A stretch of DNA of 34,253 nt from Bacteroidales bacterium (GTDB taxonomy: Bacteria > Bacteroidota > Bacteroidia > Bacteroidales > Lentimicrobiaceae). The position numbers and the translations under genes were made by a program. Below, piece by piece: positions 8,111 through 16,543 of this stretch (position 1 is its first letter; each line of letters begins with the position of its first letter). The notes below the pieces were generated by a model. It did not search any database and was not told the origin of the DNA. It was given only the letters and a program-made list of their open reading frames with translations. The stretch is taken from contig JAGXGB010000037.1 in assembly GCA_024636955.1 (NCBI GenBank), positions 1-34,253 on the forward strand, read 5' to 3'.

Positions 8111-9013
8111 TTGAGAAAACTTATTCTTTTATTGCTGCTTTTTGTCCAATATTCGGTTTACAGCCAGGTAAACAATGCTGATTTGAAAAAACTACTTGAT
8201 AGCACCCGGAAAGAACGAAATGACACATTAAGAGTAACACTAAATCAACAGTTTAGTGAGTCATTGATAGAAATGCTAAGGTTACAAACCTTTACCCCTG
8301 ATTCCCTTAGAAACTTGAGGATAGGCCAGACTACATCATCAGATCAAAAGTTAATTGCCTATAATTGGAATATTCAGCAGAATGACGGTCACAACTTATA
8401 TAATTGCATCTTTTACCTACCACTTACGCGGAAAATCATTGTAATGCCCGTAAAACGTTCAGAATTAAAGATAGATCCTGACTCGGTTTATACAAGCGGT
8501 GACTGGCCTCCTGCATTATATTATAAAATTATAAATCCAAAAGAAAAGACTGACAAGTATTACCTCATGCTTGGATGGGACAGGTTCAGCCAGCAAACTT
8601 CCAGAAAAACCATTGAAGCTATCACTATTATAAATGACAGTGCTGTAATATTTGGTAAAGAAGTATTTAAAACAAAAGAAGGCAGAACCAAGAGAGTAGT
8701 TATAGAATATGCAGCTACTGCTAATTTAACACTTCAATACAGCAAGCAAAAGCTTACACTTACAGGTGTTAGAAAATCACAGAGCCGGATAAATGACAGT
8801 ATAATTGTTGTTGACAGACTGGCTCCTTTGAATGAAGGACTTGAAGGAATCAGGTGGGCTTATGTTCCCGTCGGAACTACATACGACGGCTATGTATATT
8901 TTAAAAAATACTGGACATTTGTGGAGGGAATTAATGCACGGAATCCTGCAATAAAAGGTGAAGATAAAAAACGGAATAGAAGACCTGAGCTTGACTTGAT
9001 TCCAAAAGAATGA
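8111..9013 (+). CDS. Secreted protein of unknown function with a TTG start
   Basis: A 300-residue protein with a clear signal peptide (MRKLILLLLLFVQYSVYSQ, cleaved after residue 18), so it is exported to or across the inner membrane. The start codon is TTG: there is an in-frame TGA at 8087-8089 and no ATG or GTG between it and the signal peptide. The mature part is a mixed beta-rich sequence without cysteines that I can tie to a catalytic site; segments such as 'DRLAPLNEGLEGIRWAYVP' and 'YDGYVYFKKYWTFVEGINAR' recur in uncharacterised Bacteroidota proteins, as far as I can recall. The C-terminus is basic. No domain with a known function was recognised. It is divergent from the LuxC-like gene and about 160 bp upstream of serC. 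Confidence 0.8.
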   Translation: MRKLILLLLLFVQYSVYSQVNNADLKKLLDSTRKERNDTLRVTLNQQFSESLIEMLRLQTFTPDSLRNLRIGQTTSSDQKLIAYNWNIQQNDGHNLYNCIFYLPLTRKIIVMPVKRSELKIDPDSVYTSGDWPPALYYKIINPKEKTDKYYLMLGWDRFSQQTSRKTIEAITIINDSAVIFGKEVFKTKEGRTKRVVIEYAATANLTLQYSKQKLTLTGVRKSQSRINDSIIVVDRLAPLNEGLEGIRWAYVPVGTTYDGYVYFKKYWTFVEGINARNPAIKGEDKKRNRRPELDLIPKE

Positions 9014-9093
9014 CCTAAAATTATCTTTATTTTATTTCCTGCCTGATGATGTTGATAAAAGGTATTATCATTTTTAAATCTTCTAAATCTTTA

Positions 9094-9101
9094 TACCTTT
9101 G
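9094..9101 (+). promoter_or_regulatory. Candidate -7 element of serC
   Basis: TACCTTTG, a full TAnnTTTG match 79 nt before the serC ATG. The position 19 nt upstream reads TTTT (9071-9074) rather than TTTG. This supports a leader of roughly 70 nt. Confidence 0.45.
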
Positions 9102-9180
9102 TTGTGATTTTCTACCATGAAATACAGGGGTTTTTATAAAGCCCATGAGATCATATAACATCCAAATAAAAAATAAGAAT

Positions 9181-10251
9181 ATGAAAAAGCACAATTTCAA
9201 TGCCGGTCCTTCCATTCTACCTAAAGTTGCTATTGAAAACACAGCCAAAGCAATTTTAGATTTTAACGGTATTGGTATGTCAATCCTTGAAATCTCACAC
9301 AGGAGTAAAGACTTCCAAGCCGTTATTGATGAAGCTGTTAGCCTTTTCAAGGAACTGATGGAAATCCCTGAAGGATATCAAGTGTTATTCCTTGGTGGAG
9401 GTGCGAGCCTACAATTCTGCATGATCCCTTTCAACTTGCTGAATAAGAAAGCAGCGTACCTTGAAACCGGAGTATGGGCAAAGAAAGCCAATAAGGAAGC
9501 TAAACTATTTGGTGAGGTTGATATTGTAGCTTCTTCAGCAGACAAGAATTTCAGTTATATTCCAAAGAACTATCAGGTACCAGCCGATGCTGATTATTTC
9601 CATATCACAACGAATAATACAATTTATGGTACTGAGATAAGATATGACATAGACAGTCCTGTTAATTTGATTGCTGATATGTCATCTGACATCATGAGCC
9701 GAAAGGTTGATGTTTCAAAATATGCATTAATTTATGGAGGCGCACAGAAGAATTTGGGGCCTGCAGGGGTAACATTCATCATTGTGCGTGAAGATATCCT
9801 GGGTAAAGTTGAGCGTCAGATTCCTACTATGCTTGATTATCGCACGCATATTAAGGAGGGTTCTATGTTTAACACACCTCCAGTACTGCCTATATATACA
9901 ATTCTTGAAACGTTGAAATGGATAAAGAGTCTGGGAGGTATATCTGTCATTGAGAAAATGAACATTGAGAAATCTGACTTGCTGTACAATGCAATTGATA
10001 ATAGTAAGATGTTTGAAGGACCTGCAGCCAAGGATTCACGTTCACTCATGAACATCTGTTTTGTTATGAAGGAAGAGTATAAAGATAAGGAAGATGCTTT
10101 TATGGAATTCGCAAAACAACGTGGTATGATTGGAATTAAAGGCCATCGTTCGGTTGGAGGATTCAGAGCTTCTACATACAATGCGTTGCCTATTGAAAGT
10201 GTACAGGCACTTGTTGATTGTATGCATGATTTCGAAAAGGAGAACGCCTAA
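9181..10251 (+). CDS. serC: Phosphoserine aminotransferase
   Basis: 356 residues from the ATG at 9181, where the family's usual start '[13 protein letters not shown]' begins; a 12-residue upstream extension is in frame but not family-like. The enzyme is a cytoplasmic PLP-dependent class V aminotransferase that turns 3-phosphohydroxypyruvate into 3-phosphoserine for serine synthesis, and in the vitamin B6 route acts on the 4-phosphohydroxythreonine ketone. The PLP lysine is Lys190 in '[12 protein letters not shown]' (Lys198 in E. coli SerC), and '[10 protein letters not shown]' is the phosphate-binding segment. It has its own promoter and a strong terminator, so it is a single-gene unit. The partner serA is not in this window. 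PdxH, the later B6 enzyme, is encoded at 21926-22564. Confidence 0.97.
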   Translation: MKKHNFNAGPSILPKVAIENTAKAILDFNGIGMSILEISHRSKDFQAVIDEAVSLFKELMEIPEGYQVLFLGGGASLQFCMIPFNLLNKKAAYLETGVWAKKANKEAKLFGEVDIVASSADKNFSYIPKNYQVPADADYFHITTNNTIYGTEIRYDIDSPVNLIADMSSDIMSRKVDVSKYALIYGGAQKNLGPAGVTFIIVREDILGKVERQIPTMLDYRTHIKEGSMFNTPPVLPIYTILETLKWIKSLGGISVIEKMNIEKSDLLYNAIDNSKMFEGPAAKDSRSLMNICFVMKEEYKDKEDAFMEFAKQRGMIGIKGHRSVGGFRASTYNALPIESVQALVDCMHDFEKENA

Positions 10252-10269
10252 TTGTTTTAGGTAAAGACA

Positions 10270-10297
10270 AACCGGCTTTAACGGCCGGTTTTTTTTT
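10270..10297 (+). terminator. Intrinsic terminator of serC
   Basis: A 7-bp GC-rich stem (AACCGGC 10270-10276, GCCGGTT 10284-10290) with a 7-nt loop, followed by a run of T. It lies 18 nt after the serC stop. Confidence 0.92.
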
Positions 10298-10328
10298 GCC
10301 TGGCTTAAAAACTGAATATAAAAACCAC

Positions 10329-10336
10329 TACATTTG
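10329..10336 (+). promoter_or_regulatory. Candidate -7 element of the aat operon
   Basis: TACATTTG, a full TAnnTTTG match between the serC terminator and aat, 24 nt before the ATG at 10361. It contains the in-frame TTG at 10334, which argues against that codon as a start. Confidence 0.45.
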
Positions 10337-10360
10337 ATTAGGCAAAGGTGTGTAACAAGG

Positions 10361-11107
10361 ATGAAAGAGAGAGAAATAATTCACCTCGAAGGTAATCGGA
10401 AATTCCCTGATTTAAGAAATCGTAATGACTCAGGGGTAATTGCATTCGGAGGCGATTTAAGTGTTGGTAGATTAATAGAAGCATATACGAAAGGCATTTT
10501 TCCATGGTATAATATTGATTCTCCTATACTTTGGCATTCTCCCCTGGAAAGGTGCATTATCTTTATAGATGATTTTAAAACATCAATGAGTCTCCGGCAA
10601 AAGCTAAAGAGGCACGCATTCACATTTACATTTGATCAGCACTTCAGAGAGATTATGCACTACTGTGCGTTAATAAAAAGAAAAGGTGAGCACGGAACAT
10701 GGATTTTCCAGGAAACTGTTAAAGCCTATACAGCCCTTTATGAAGCTGGGTATGCTCATAGTCTGGAGGTTTGGCAAAATGAAGAATTGGCAGGTGGCTT
10801 ATACGGGGTATCAATAGGAAAAGCTTTCTTTGGTGAATCGATGTTTCATTTTAAAACTGATGCTTCAAAAGCTGGAATGCATTTCCTATTTAAGTTTCTT
10901 AAATCTCAAGAATTTAAATTTGTAGATGCGCAAATGCATACTGATCACCTTATGTCACTTGGAGCTACAATTGTCACAAGAAACAACTATCTTGAAATGC
11001 TTGAAACCGCGTTAAAATATAATACCATAAGAGGAAACTGGAATGAGTATATTAGAGAACATGCAATTGCACCGCTATTTTATGGGCGAAGCAATAAAAA
11101 TGGCTGA
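10361..11107 (+). CDS. aat: Leucyl/phenylalanyl-tRNA--protein transferase
   Basis: 248 residues from the ATG at 10361. The cytoplasmic enzyme moves Leu or Phe from its tRNA to the N-terminus of proteins that begin with Arg or Lys, marking them for ClpS/ClpAP (N-degron pathway). Family segments are plain: 'FPDLRNRNDSGVIAFGGDLS', 'LIEAYTKGIFPWYN', 'ILWHSPLER', 'GTWIFQETVKAYTALYEAGY' and 'GGLYGVSIGKAFFGESMF'. An upstream in-frame TTG (10334) is not used because it lies in the candidate -7 element. The last 65 bases overlap the guanine deaminase gene, so the two are probably translated from one mRNA. ClpS/ClpA are not in this window. Confidence 0.97.
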   Translation: MKEREIIHLEGNRKFPDLRNRNDSGVIAFGGDLSVGRLIEAYTKGIFPWYNIDSPILWHSPLERCIIFIDDFKTSMSLRQKLKRHAFTFTFDQHFREIMHYCALIKRKGEHGTWIFQETVKAYTALYEAGYAHSLEVWQNEELAGGLYGVSIGKAFFGESMFHFKTDASKAGMHFLFKFLKSQEFKFVDAQMHTDHLMSLGATIVTRNNYLEMLETALKYNTIRGNWNEYIREHAIAPLFYGRSNKNG

Positions 11108-11534
11108 AGTAAATTTGCAGGGAACTAAAGGAGGACCATTTGGAGCTGTTGTTGTAAAGGATGGAAAGATCATTGCACGTGGTTCAAATAAAGTAACAAT
11201 GCTCAATGATCCAACTGCACATGCTGAGATTGTAGCTATAAGGGAAGCTTGTTTGCATCTGAATAATTTCCAGCTTACCGGATGTGACATATATTGTAGT
11301 TGTGAGCCATGTCCAATGTGTCTGGGCGCTATCTATTGGGCACGGCCTGAAAGAATATTCTTTGCTGCGGATCGTGCCGATGCAGCTGCTGCTGGCTTTG
11401 ATGATGATTTTATTTATAAAGAGGTATCTTCCAGTATTTCTGACCGCAAAATGACTACATATCAACTGCTTAGAGACGAAGCATGCATTATATTTGATAA
11501 ATGGATTGAACTTGATAATAAATTACCATACTAA
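11043..11534 (+). CDS. guaD: Guanine deaminase (nucleoside deaminase family)
   Basis: 163 residues; a cytidine-deaminase-fold enzyme converting guanine to xanthine. Zinc and proton-shuttle residues are His60-Ala-Glu62 and the PCPMC motif with Cys90 and Cys93. 'LNDPTAHAEIVAIREAC', 'CEPCPMCLGAIYWARP' and 'AGFDDDFIYKE' agree with the B. subtilis GuaD group rather than with tRNA adenosine deaminase TadA, which is the main alternative. The start at 11043 is chosen because AGAGG lies about 8 nt upstream. An alternative ATG at 11061 gives a protein closer in length to B. subtilis GuaD and a shorter overlap with aat. Third-party evidence of substrate is absent; the assignment rests on motifs. It is co-directional with aat and the DUF3127 gene. 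Confidence 0.88.
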   Translation: MSILENMQLHRYFMGEAIKMAEVNLQGTKGGPFGAVVVKDGKIIARGSNKVTMLNDPTAHAEIVAIREACLHLNNFQLTGCDIYCSCEPCPMCLGAIYWARPERIFFAADRADAAAAGFDDDFIYKEVSSSISDRKMTTYQLLRDEACIIFDKWIELDNKLPY

Positions 11535-11551
11535 CTTAAATAAACAAAAAG

Positions 11552-11929
11552 ATGTCATTCGAATTAAAAGGAAGGATTATTGAAATTTTTAGTACTCAAA
11601 CCATTACTGATAAGTTCAAGAAGAGAGAATTTATAGTTGAATATACTGACAACCCATCAGGTACTTATGTTCAATATTTGAAATTTCAGTTTACCGGCGA
11701 TAAATGCACAATTCTTGATTCTTACAAAACCGGTCAGGAGGTAACTGTTTCCTTCAATCTCAAAGGACGCAAATATGAGAAAGACGGAAGAGTTAGTTAT
11801 TTCATGGATTTGGAAGCATGGAAACTATCTGGTGCTGATAGTGTATCTGGAAGCAATAATAATCTTCCTTCTTACGAGAGTTATAATAAACTTGAGGAAG
11901 AAGATGAAAATGGAGGTTTGCCTTTCTAA
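11552..11929 (+). CDS. DUF3127 protein with SSB-like acidic C-terminal tail
   Basis: A 125-residue protein. Residues 1-95 match the Bacteroidota DUF3127 type ('MSFELKGRIIEI', 'FKKREFIVEYTDNP', 'YLKFQFTGDKCTILDSYKTG', 'VSFNLKGRKYEKDGR'), a small beta-barrel that looks like an OB fold. A serine/asparagine-rich linker follows, and the chain ends in acidic residues plus GLPF (EEEDENGGLPF). That is the arrangement of single-stranded DNA-binding protein: OB domain, flexible linker, acidic tip ending in Pro-Phe that recruits repair proteins. Binding of ssDNA or RNA is an inference. It is 17 nt downstream of guaD and probably in the same operon. Confidence 0.85.
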   Translation: MSFELKGRIIEIFSTQTITDKFKKREFIVEYTDNPSGTYVQYLKFQFTGDKCTILDSYKTGQEVTVSFNLKGRKYEKDGRVSYFMDLEAWKLSGADSVSGSNNNLPSYESYNKLEEEDENGGLPF

Positions 11930-11985
11930 GTCTGTAATGCAGCATGTTACTACCTTTGGTATTTCAGGCTGTTAGATTAAACTTT

Positions 11986-13911
11986 TTATAGTTGCTGTAT
12001 AAAGTCGAGTGTGAAGCTGAAGGTGCTACCCTTTCCGGGAGTGCTTTCGGCTACTATCTTAGATTTATGCAGACTCATGAACTCCTGACAAAGGATCAGG
12101 CCCAGACCTGTACCTGTTTCATTGGAGGTTCCTGAATTCTTTAATCCTCCATCAAGTTTAAACAGTTTAGATAGTTCTTCACTTGTCATTCCTATACCTG
12201 TATCAGTAATTGAGACTGTTACTTTTTTGTTGTTAATTCTACTACTCACAGTAACAGAACCTCCATTAGGTGTGAACTTGATGGAGTTGGTAAGCAGGTT
12301 GCGCAGGATTGTCGACAACATATTCTTATCTGCCTTAACAATCACATCCTTAGAAAAATCAGAGAAAAGCGATATCTGTTTATTATCAGCAGAACTTCGC
12401 ACAAGCTCAACTGCATTTTCAATATTTTCGGTAAGACTAACAGGTTCAGGAAAAAAGTCAATCCTTCCTGATTGCGCACGCGACCAGCTAAGCAAATTGT
12501 CGAGTAATGCATAGATATGCTGCCCTGATTGACGAATAACATTGAGGTATGATTTTTTCTCGTTATCAGTTATTTCATCAAAGTCGTTATAAGCAAGATC
12601 CGCAAAGCCAAGTAAAGAGTTAAAAGGGTTTTTCAGGTCATGCGCTATTATTGATAAAAACCTGTCTTTTGTTTGTATAAGTTCTTCCAGGTGATTTTTT
12701 TGTTCTTCAATAACTTTATTCTGCGTCTGAAGCTGGCTTGCAACTCTTGATTTGGAATAGTATCTCTTGAAGAAAAAGAAAAGCATCATAATAATGACCA
12801 CCAATGAAATAATTAAAGCCACCTTAAGCTTATAATTATTCTGTATGTTAAGTGATTGGTCAAGATTTTGCCTCAGCAAAATACCTGGGTCCATACTATT
12901 ATCAGTTACCTCAAAACGCCTGTTAGCCTTTGTAAACTGCACAGCCATCTGTTCGTTATAAACACTATCCTTCAACTCTGTATATTGGTCAAGAAAATCG
13001 TATGCTATGGCAGGTTGATTCAATGACATTGAAATTTTAGCAAGTTCAGAATATGCTTCGAGCACAAGTGGCCTGTTTCTAATCGCTTTAGCGTTAATCA
13101 GGCCTTTTTCGGTTAACCTATAAGCTTCAGGCTCTAAACCTTTATTAAAATATATCTTACCTAATAAAATTTGACCATTAGCTGTAGAGTTAAGATCATT
13201 GTTTTTTACTGATAATTCTAGTCCTTTATAAATGTAGTTTTCAGCACTCTGCATGTCGTTCTTTTTCATACTGAGAACTCCTAATGCAGAATAAACCAGG
13301 GATAATGAGGATGCATTCAATTTATTAGATAAGGTTTGAGTTTCTTCATAACTTTTTCTGAACCTATCGATGTTTGCCATATTCCTGCCCATTATTCCTA
13401 AATTCAGGAACGATGCATCAAGATCCTGCTGGTTAGCAAGATTATTTAGAATACCTAAAGCACGGAGGTAATAATTAGTTGCTCTGTCAAGTTGTTTAAG
13501 TTCACTGTATATATATCCAAGATTAATACAGGCATTTGCTAATGGTGCCGGCATAGCCCTCCGCTCAAAGAAGGATAAAGCTATAAGGCTGTGTTTTCGG
13601 GCATCCTCGTAATTAAGTGTAACTGTATAAACCATGCCAAGGCTATAATGAGCATTTGCCCACGAAACAGAATCCCTTATGTTTGCATGAGTTTCTATCT
13701 CATTTTCCAAATAATAAATGGCTTTTGAGTAATCACCTGTTTGGAATGCAATCCTCGACAATTGCTTTAGTAATGGTGCTTTTGAAGCAGTATCAGGGAG
13801 GTTTTGCAGCTGCAACTCAAGGCTATCCAGTTTTGACTGGCCACAAACAATAAAGGGCATCATAAATGCCAAACAAGCAGCTAAAAGAATTCGCTGTTTT
13901 GTAGATTTCAT
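11986..13911 (-). CDS. TPR-containing sensor histidine kinase
   Basis: 641 residues from the ATG at 13911; an in-frame TTG eight codons upstream is less likely because the signal peptide begins at the ATG. Layout: signal peptide (ends about ...FIVCGQ), a periplasmic array of tetratricopeptide repeats over about residues 25-340, one membrane segment near 365-385 ('VALIISLVVIIMMLFFFF'), a short coiled coil, then a HisKA domain with the phospho-acceptor His424 in AHDLKNPF, and a HATPase domain with N box 'LLTNSIKFTPNGG', G1 'DTGIGM' and G2 'GTGLGLILCQEF'. It should phosphorylate a response regulator, but none is encoded beside it, so it is an orphan kinase here. TPR kinases of this plan are common in Bacteroidota and their signals are mostly unknown. 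Confidence 0.95.
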   Translation of the reverse strand: MKSTKQRILLAACLAFMMPFIVCGQSKLDSLELQLQNLPDTASKAPLLKQLSRIAFQTGDYSKAIYYLENEIETHANIRDSVSWANAHYSLGMVYTVTLNYEDARKHSLIALSFFERRAMPAPLANACINLGYIYSELKQLDRATNYYLRALGILNNLANQQDLDASFLNLGIMGRNMANIDRFRKSYEETQTLSNKLNASSLSLVYSALGVLSMKKNDMQSAENYIYKGLELSVKNNDLNSTANGQILLGKIYFNKGLEPEAYRLTEKGLINAKAIRNRPLVLEAYSELAKISMSLNQPAIAYDFLDQYTELKDSVYNEQMAVQFTKANRRFEVTDNSMDPGILLRQNLDQSLNIQNNYKLKVALIISLVVIIMMLFFFFKRYYSKSRVASQLQTQNKVIEEQKNHLEELIQTKDRFLSIIAHDLKNPFNSLLGFADLAYNDFDEITDNEKKSYLNVIRQSGQHIYALLDNLLSWSRAQSGRIDFFPEPVSLTENIENAVELVRSSADNKQISLFSDFSKDVIVKADKNMLSTILRNLLTNSIKFTPNGGSVTVSSRINNKKVTVSITDTGIGMTSEELSKLFKLDGGLKNSGTSNETGTGLGLILCQEFMSLHKSKIVAESTPGKGSTFSFTLDFIQQL

Positions 13912-13951
13912 TATTGTGTGTAAAAAGTCAATCAATATACAAAAAAATTAG

Positions 13952-14902
13952 TTATCCTGTTTTTTCAAATGGATGTTCCCAATTAAAATCTGGCAAATAT
14001 TCAATATTACTATCCATCTCTTGAACCCAGCCACTGCTAAACCCAAGATCTTCCATTTCCCTGCAAACCAATAAATATTCTTCATTAAGAAGGGATCTGC
14101 CTAATGTACTATGCCCTACCGCCTTACTCATTGGATGGTATTGCGACATTAGTGAGATACTCAATTTAGAACTAAATTCATCGGCAAGTAGCCTTAATGC
14201 GTTGATGCTATCTTCAACATGACCAGGTAATACCAAATGCCTGACTATCATACCTCGAATGGCAGTTTTATTATTATCAGTTATAAGGTTAGGGCCCATT
14301 TGCCTGTACATTTCCTTCAAAGCTTTAATAGCTATAAAGGGGTAATCATCAACGTAGGAGTATTGTTTGCCGATTGTATTAGTGGAGTACTTGAAGTCGG
14401 GAAGGTAGATATCAACTAACCCTTCAAGTTTCTCTAAGGTTTCCACCTTATCATACCCATTCGAATTATACACAATTGTTGGGAAATAGTTATGACGATG
14501 CAGACTGTTAATTATCATTACCATTTGAGGAACCATGTGCGAAACTGAAACAAACCCAACTGCCTTACAACCTTTGTTTAAATAAGAGATTATAGTTCGG
14601 GTTATTTCTTCTAATGTCCCAAATTGGATTACTGATGTTCCATTTTGGCTTATTTGGTAATTCTGACAATATATACATTGCAAGTTACAATGACCAAAAA
14701 ACACATTGCATATTCCTTCAGTCCCACTAATAACAGGCTCTTCTCCTCTATGTATACAGATAGAACTAATATTGAAACCAGCATCAGTTTTACAATACCC
14801 GGTTTTACCTTTAGTTCTTTCAGCTTTGCATGAACGGGGGCATACAGTGCATTCAATCAAATCGTTGTATGCTTCCTGGTCAGAATAAATTGATGTGTTC
14901 AT
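13952..14902 (-). CDS. Radical SAM protein of the PflX / pyruvate formate-lyase-activating-like family
   Basis: 316 residues. The radical SAM cluster motif is C72-x3-C76-x2-C79 (CNLQCIYCQNYQIS), which binds a 4Fe-4S cluster and SAM. A second cysteine set near the N-terminus ('ECTVCPRSCKAER' and 'GYCKT') is typical of the PflX group (COG1313). Other family segments: 'GEEPVISGTEGICNVFFG', 'VYNSNGYD', 'DIYLPDFKY' and 'RHLVLPGHVEDS'. By resemblance these proteins are called glycyl-radical-enzyme activators, but the target of PflX is not established and no glycyl-radical enzyme lies nearby. The start is ATG. The gene ends 40 nt from the kinase start on the same strand, so the two may be co-transcribed. 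Confidence 0.9.
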   Translation of the reverse strand: MNTSIYSDQEAYNDLIECTVCPRSCKAERTKGKTGYCKTDAGFNISSICIHRGEEPVISGTEGICNVFFGHCNLQCIYCQNYQISQNGTSVIQFGTLEEITRTIISYLNKGCKAVGFVSVSHMVPQMVMIINSLHRHNYFPTIVYNSNGYDKVETLEKLEGLVDIYLPDFKYSTNTIGKQYSYVDDYPFIAIKALKEMYRQMGPNLITDNNKTAIRGMIVRHLVLPGHVEDSINALRLLADEFSSKLSISLMSQYHPMSKAVGHSTLGRSLLNEEYLLVCREMEDLGFSSGWVQEMDSNIEYLPDFNWEHPFEKTG

Positions 14903-15156
14903 TCAGATTTACTTGCTAATAAAAGGATATTGCCTTTTTTAGTTCTATTATTTATGTTCATTCACTTTAAAAGTAACCTCCACAAAGGAAAAATGTAGAG
15001 AAGTTCATTAAATGTGTTTCTTAAATTGCAATTTCCTACACTTTCAACTATAATATCAAAAATAATACCATCAAGTTTTTAAGGATTTACAGCTCATGAC
15101 AAATTTTTAAAAGCCCTCAGAGTATTGATTAAAACATTATAACTAAAACAGCAAAA

Positions 15157-15178
15157 TTGTCAAATTAAACTAAATTTG
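15157..15178 (+). promoter_or_regulatory. Candidate promoter of the ROK-transporter operon
   Basis: TAAATTTG at 15171-15178 matches TAnnTTTG; a TTG at 15157-15159 lies 11 nt upstream. Start of transcription would be near 15185, leaving a leader of about 65 nt. Confidence 0.45.
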
Positions 15179-15182
15179 CGCA

Positions 15183-15204
15183 TTCCATTAGAAATACAAT
15201 GGAA
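15183..15204. promoter_or_regulatory. Candidate operator of the ROK regulator
   Basis: A perfect 7-bp dyad, TTCCATT - 8 nt - AATGGAA, begins at the predicted transcription start of the ROK gene. ROK repressors bind dyads and often regulate their own operon, so this is a good candidate site. Confidence 0.45.
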
Positions 15205-15249
15205 ACATGGTTTTTTTTATAATTTAGCTATAAAATAATTTACTTCTAA

Positions 15250-16470
15250 ATGCCTGTAAACCAACATATTGCTTCTTCAATTAAATCATCTGGGAACAAC
15301 AGTCAACGAAAAGCAAGACTAAAACAACAATTGGTTAGCAAGTTGTACAAAGAAGGTCAGCTTTCAATTCATGATCTTTGTGAGTCATTTAAGCACAGTG
15401 CACCTACCATCGCAAAAACAATAAATGTTCTTATTAAGCAACAGTTAGTTATAAAGACTGGTGTTGGTGGATCATCCGGTGGTCGTCGTCCTGGTCTCTA
15501 TTCTATTAATCCATCTTCTCATTATGTAATGGCAGTCGACCTTGAAAGGTCATTTATACGGATAGGTATCTTTGATTTTGCCAATAAACCAGTTTCCAAG
15601 GTCTATGAATTCAATGATGGACTTGATACACTTTTAGATGTTTTTGATTTCATCACACAAAAAGTTAATGAACTACTTAAAAGTCACCGAATAAGCAAGA
15701 AGAAAGTGCTTGGTATTGGTTTGTCTCTTCCCGGATTGATTGATATCCACACAGGTCTATCCTACACATACTTGATGGACAATAAGCCTGTTGCAGAAAC
15801 ATTAAGTGAATTGACTGAAATTAGGACATACGTTGAGCATGATACCAAACTTATGGCTTGGGGGGAGCAGGCTTTTGGACTTGCCAAGGGGATAGATAAT
15901 GTTCTATGCCTGAATATAGGGTCAGGAATTGGCTTAAGCATGATTTTAAATGGCACAATTTACAAAGGTCACTCTGGTTATGCAGGAGAATTCGGACATA
16001 TTCAGATTGATAATAAGGGTGATTTATGTCATTGTGGTAAAGTAGGCTGTATAGAAACTCAGGCAGCCGGAAAGTCTCTTATTTTGAAGGCAGAAAAGTT
16101 GATAGAGTCTGGTGTGCAAACTGAGCTTAGAGAAAAATGCTCATCTATTTTAAACAAGCTTACAACCAAAGACATTATTGAAAAAGCAAGGTCAGGAGAC
16201 AGGGTTTCAATTCAGTTGCTAAACGATGCAGGCGATGCGTTAGGAAAAGGACTTGCTGTTCTTATTAATATATTCAATCCTGAGCTCATTATCTTAGGAG
16301 GTGAATTATCAAAAGCCACTGAATTCTTATTTGCACCAATTGAAGATAACCTTGAAGTTCATTCTCTGGGAAGAATAAGAAAAGATGCTCAATTAGTTGT
16401 GTCCGAATTGGGTGATAATGCCCGAATAATGGGTTCGGTTGCCCTTGTAATGAATAAGATATTTGCTTAA
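15250..16470 (+). CDS. ROK family transcriptional regulator (NagC/XylR type)
   Basis: 406 residues. A winged-helix DNA-binding region occupies about residues 20-85 ('LYKEGQLSIHDLCESFKHS', 'IAKTINVLIKQQLV'), followed by an ROK sugar-kinase-like domain. The glycine-rich ATP-like loop 'LNIGSGIGLSM' and the zinc site are present: His250 in GH, then Cys260, Cys262 and Cys267 (CHCGKVGC). Length fits DNA-binding ROK repressors, which release DNA when a sugar or sugar phosphate binds, rather than plain ROK kinases of about 300 residues. The start ATG is preceded directly by an in-frame TAA. The FucP-type transporter gene follows about 75 bp downstream, so the likely inducer is the sugar carried by that transporter. 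Confidence 0.92.
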   Translation: MPVNQHIASSIKSSGNNSQRKARLKQQLVSKLYKEGQLSIHDLCESFKHSAPTIAKTINVLIKQQLVIKTGVGGSSGGRRPGLYSINPSSHYVMAVDLERSFIRIGIFDFANKPVSKVYEFNDGLDTLLDVFDFITQKVNELLKSHRISKKKVLGIGLSLPGLIDIHTGLSYTYLMDNKPVAETLSELTEIRTYVEHDTKLMAWGEQAFGLAKGIDNVLCLNIGSGIGLSMILNGTIYKGHSGYAGEFGHIQIDNKGDLCHCGKVGCIETQAAGKSLILKAEKLIESGVQTELREKCSSILNKLTTKDIIEKARSGDRVSIQLLNDAGDALGKGLAVLINIFNPELIILGGELSKATEFLFAPIEDNLEVHSLGRIRKDAQLVVSELGDNARIMGSVALVMNKIFA

Positions 16471-16543
16471 AACTTGATATTTATCAGTGCATATTCCTGA
16501 TCAACTATTTTTTCATCATACTAACCAATCTAAAGTTAAATTA

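Larger units (their letters stand above)
14903..15249. other. 347-bp divergent intergenic region
   Basis: AT-rich spacer between the radical SAM gene and the ROK regulator gene. I see no coding frame of note. The right part holds the candidate ROK promoter (15157-15178), a dyad at 15183-15204 and a smaller TTATA/TATAA dyad near 15219-15233. The left part shows no clear promoter for the radical SAM gene. Confidence 0.6.

Noticed and set aside
9027-9350. Minus-strand frame across the serC start
   Set aside because: It overlaps the serC promoter and N-terminal coding region and has no recognisable features.
11043-11534. tRNA adenosine deaminase (tadA)
   Set aside because: The NDPTAHAE and FDDDFIYKE segments and the length fit the GuaD group better, though substrate is not proven.
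14921-14938. Hairpin AAAAGG-6 nt-CCTTTT followed by T as a terminator
   Set aside because: No plus-strand gene ends upstream of it; the stem is short and AT-rich, and it lies in the 5' region of the radical SAM gene on the other strand.
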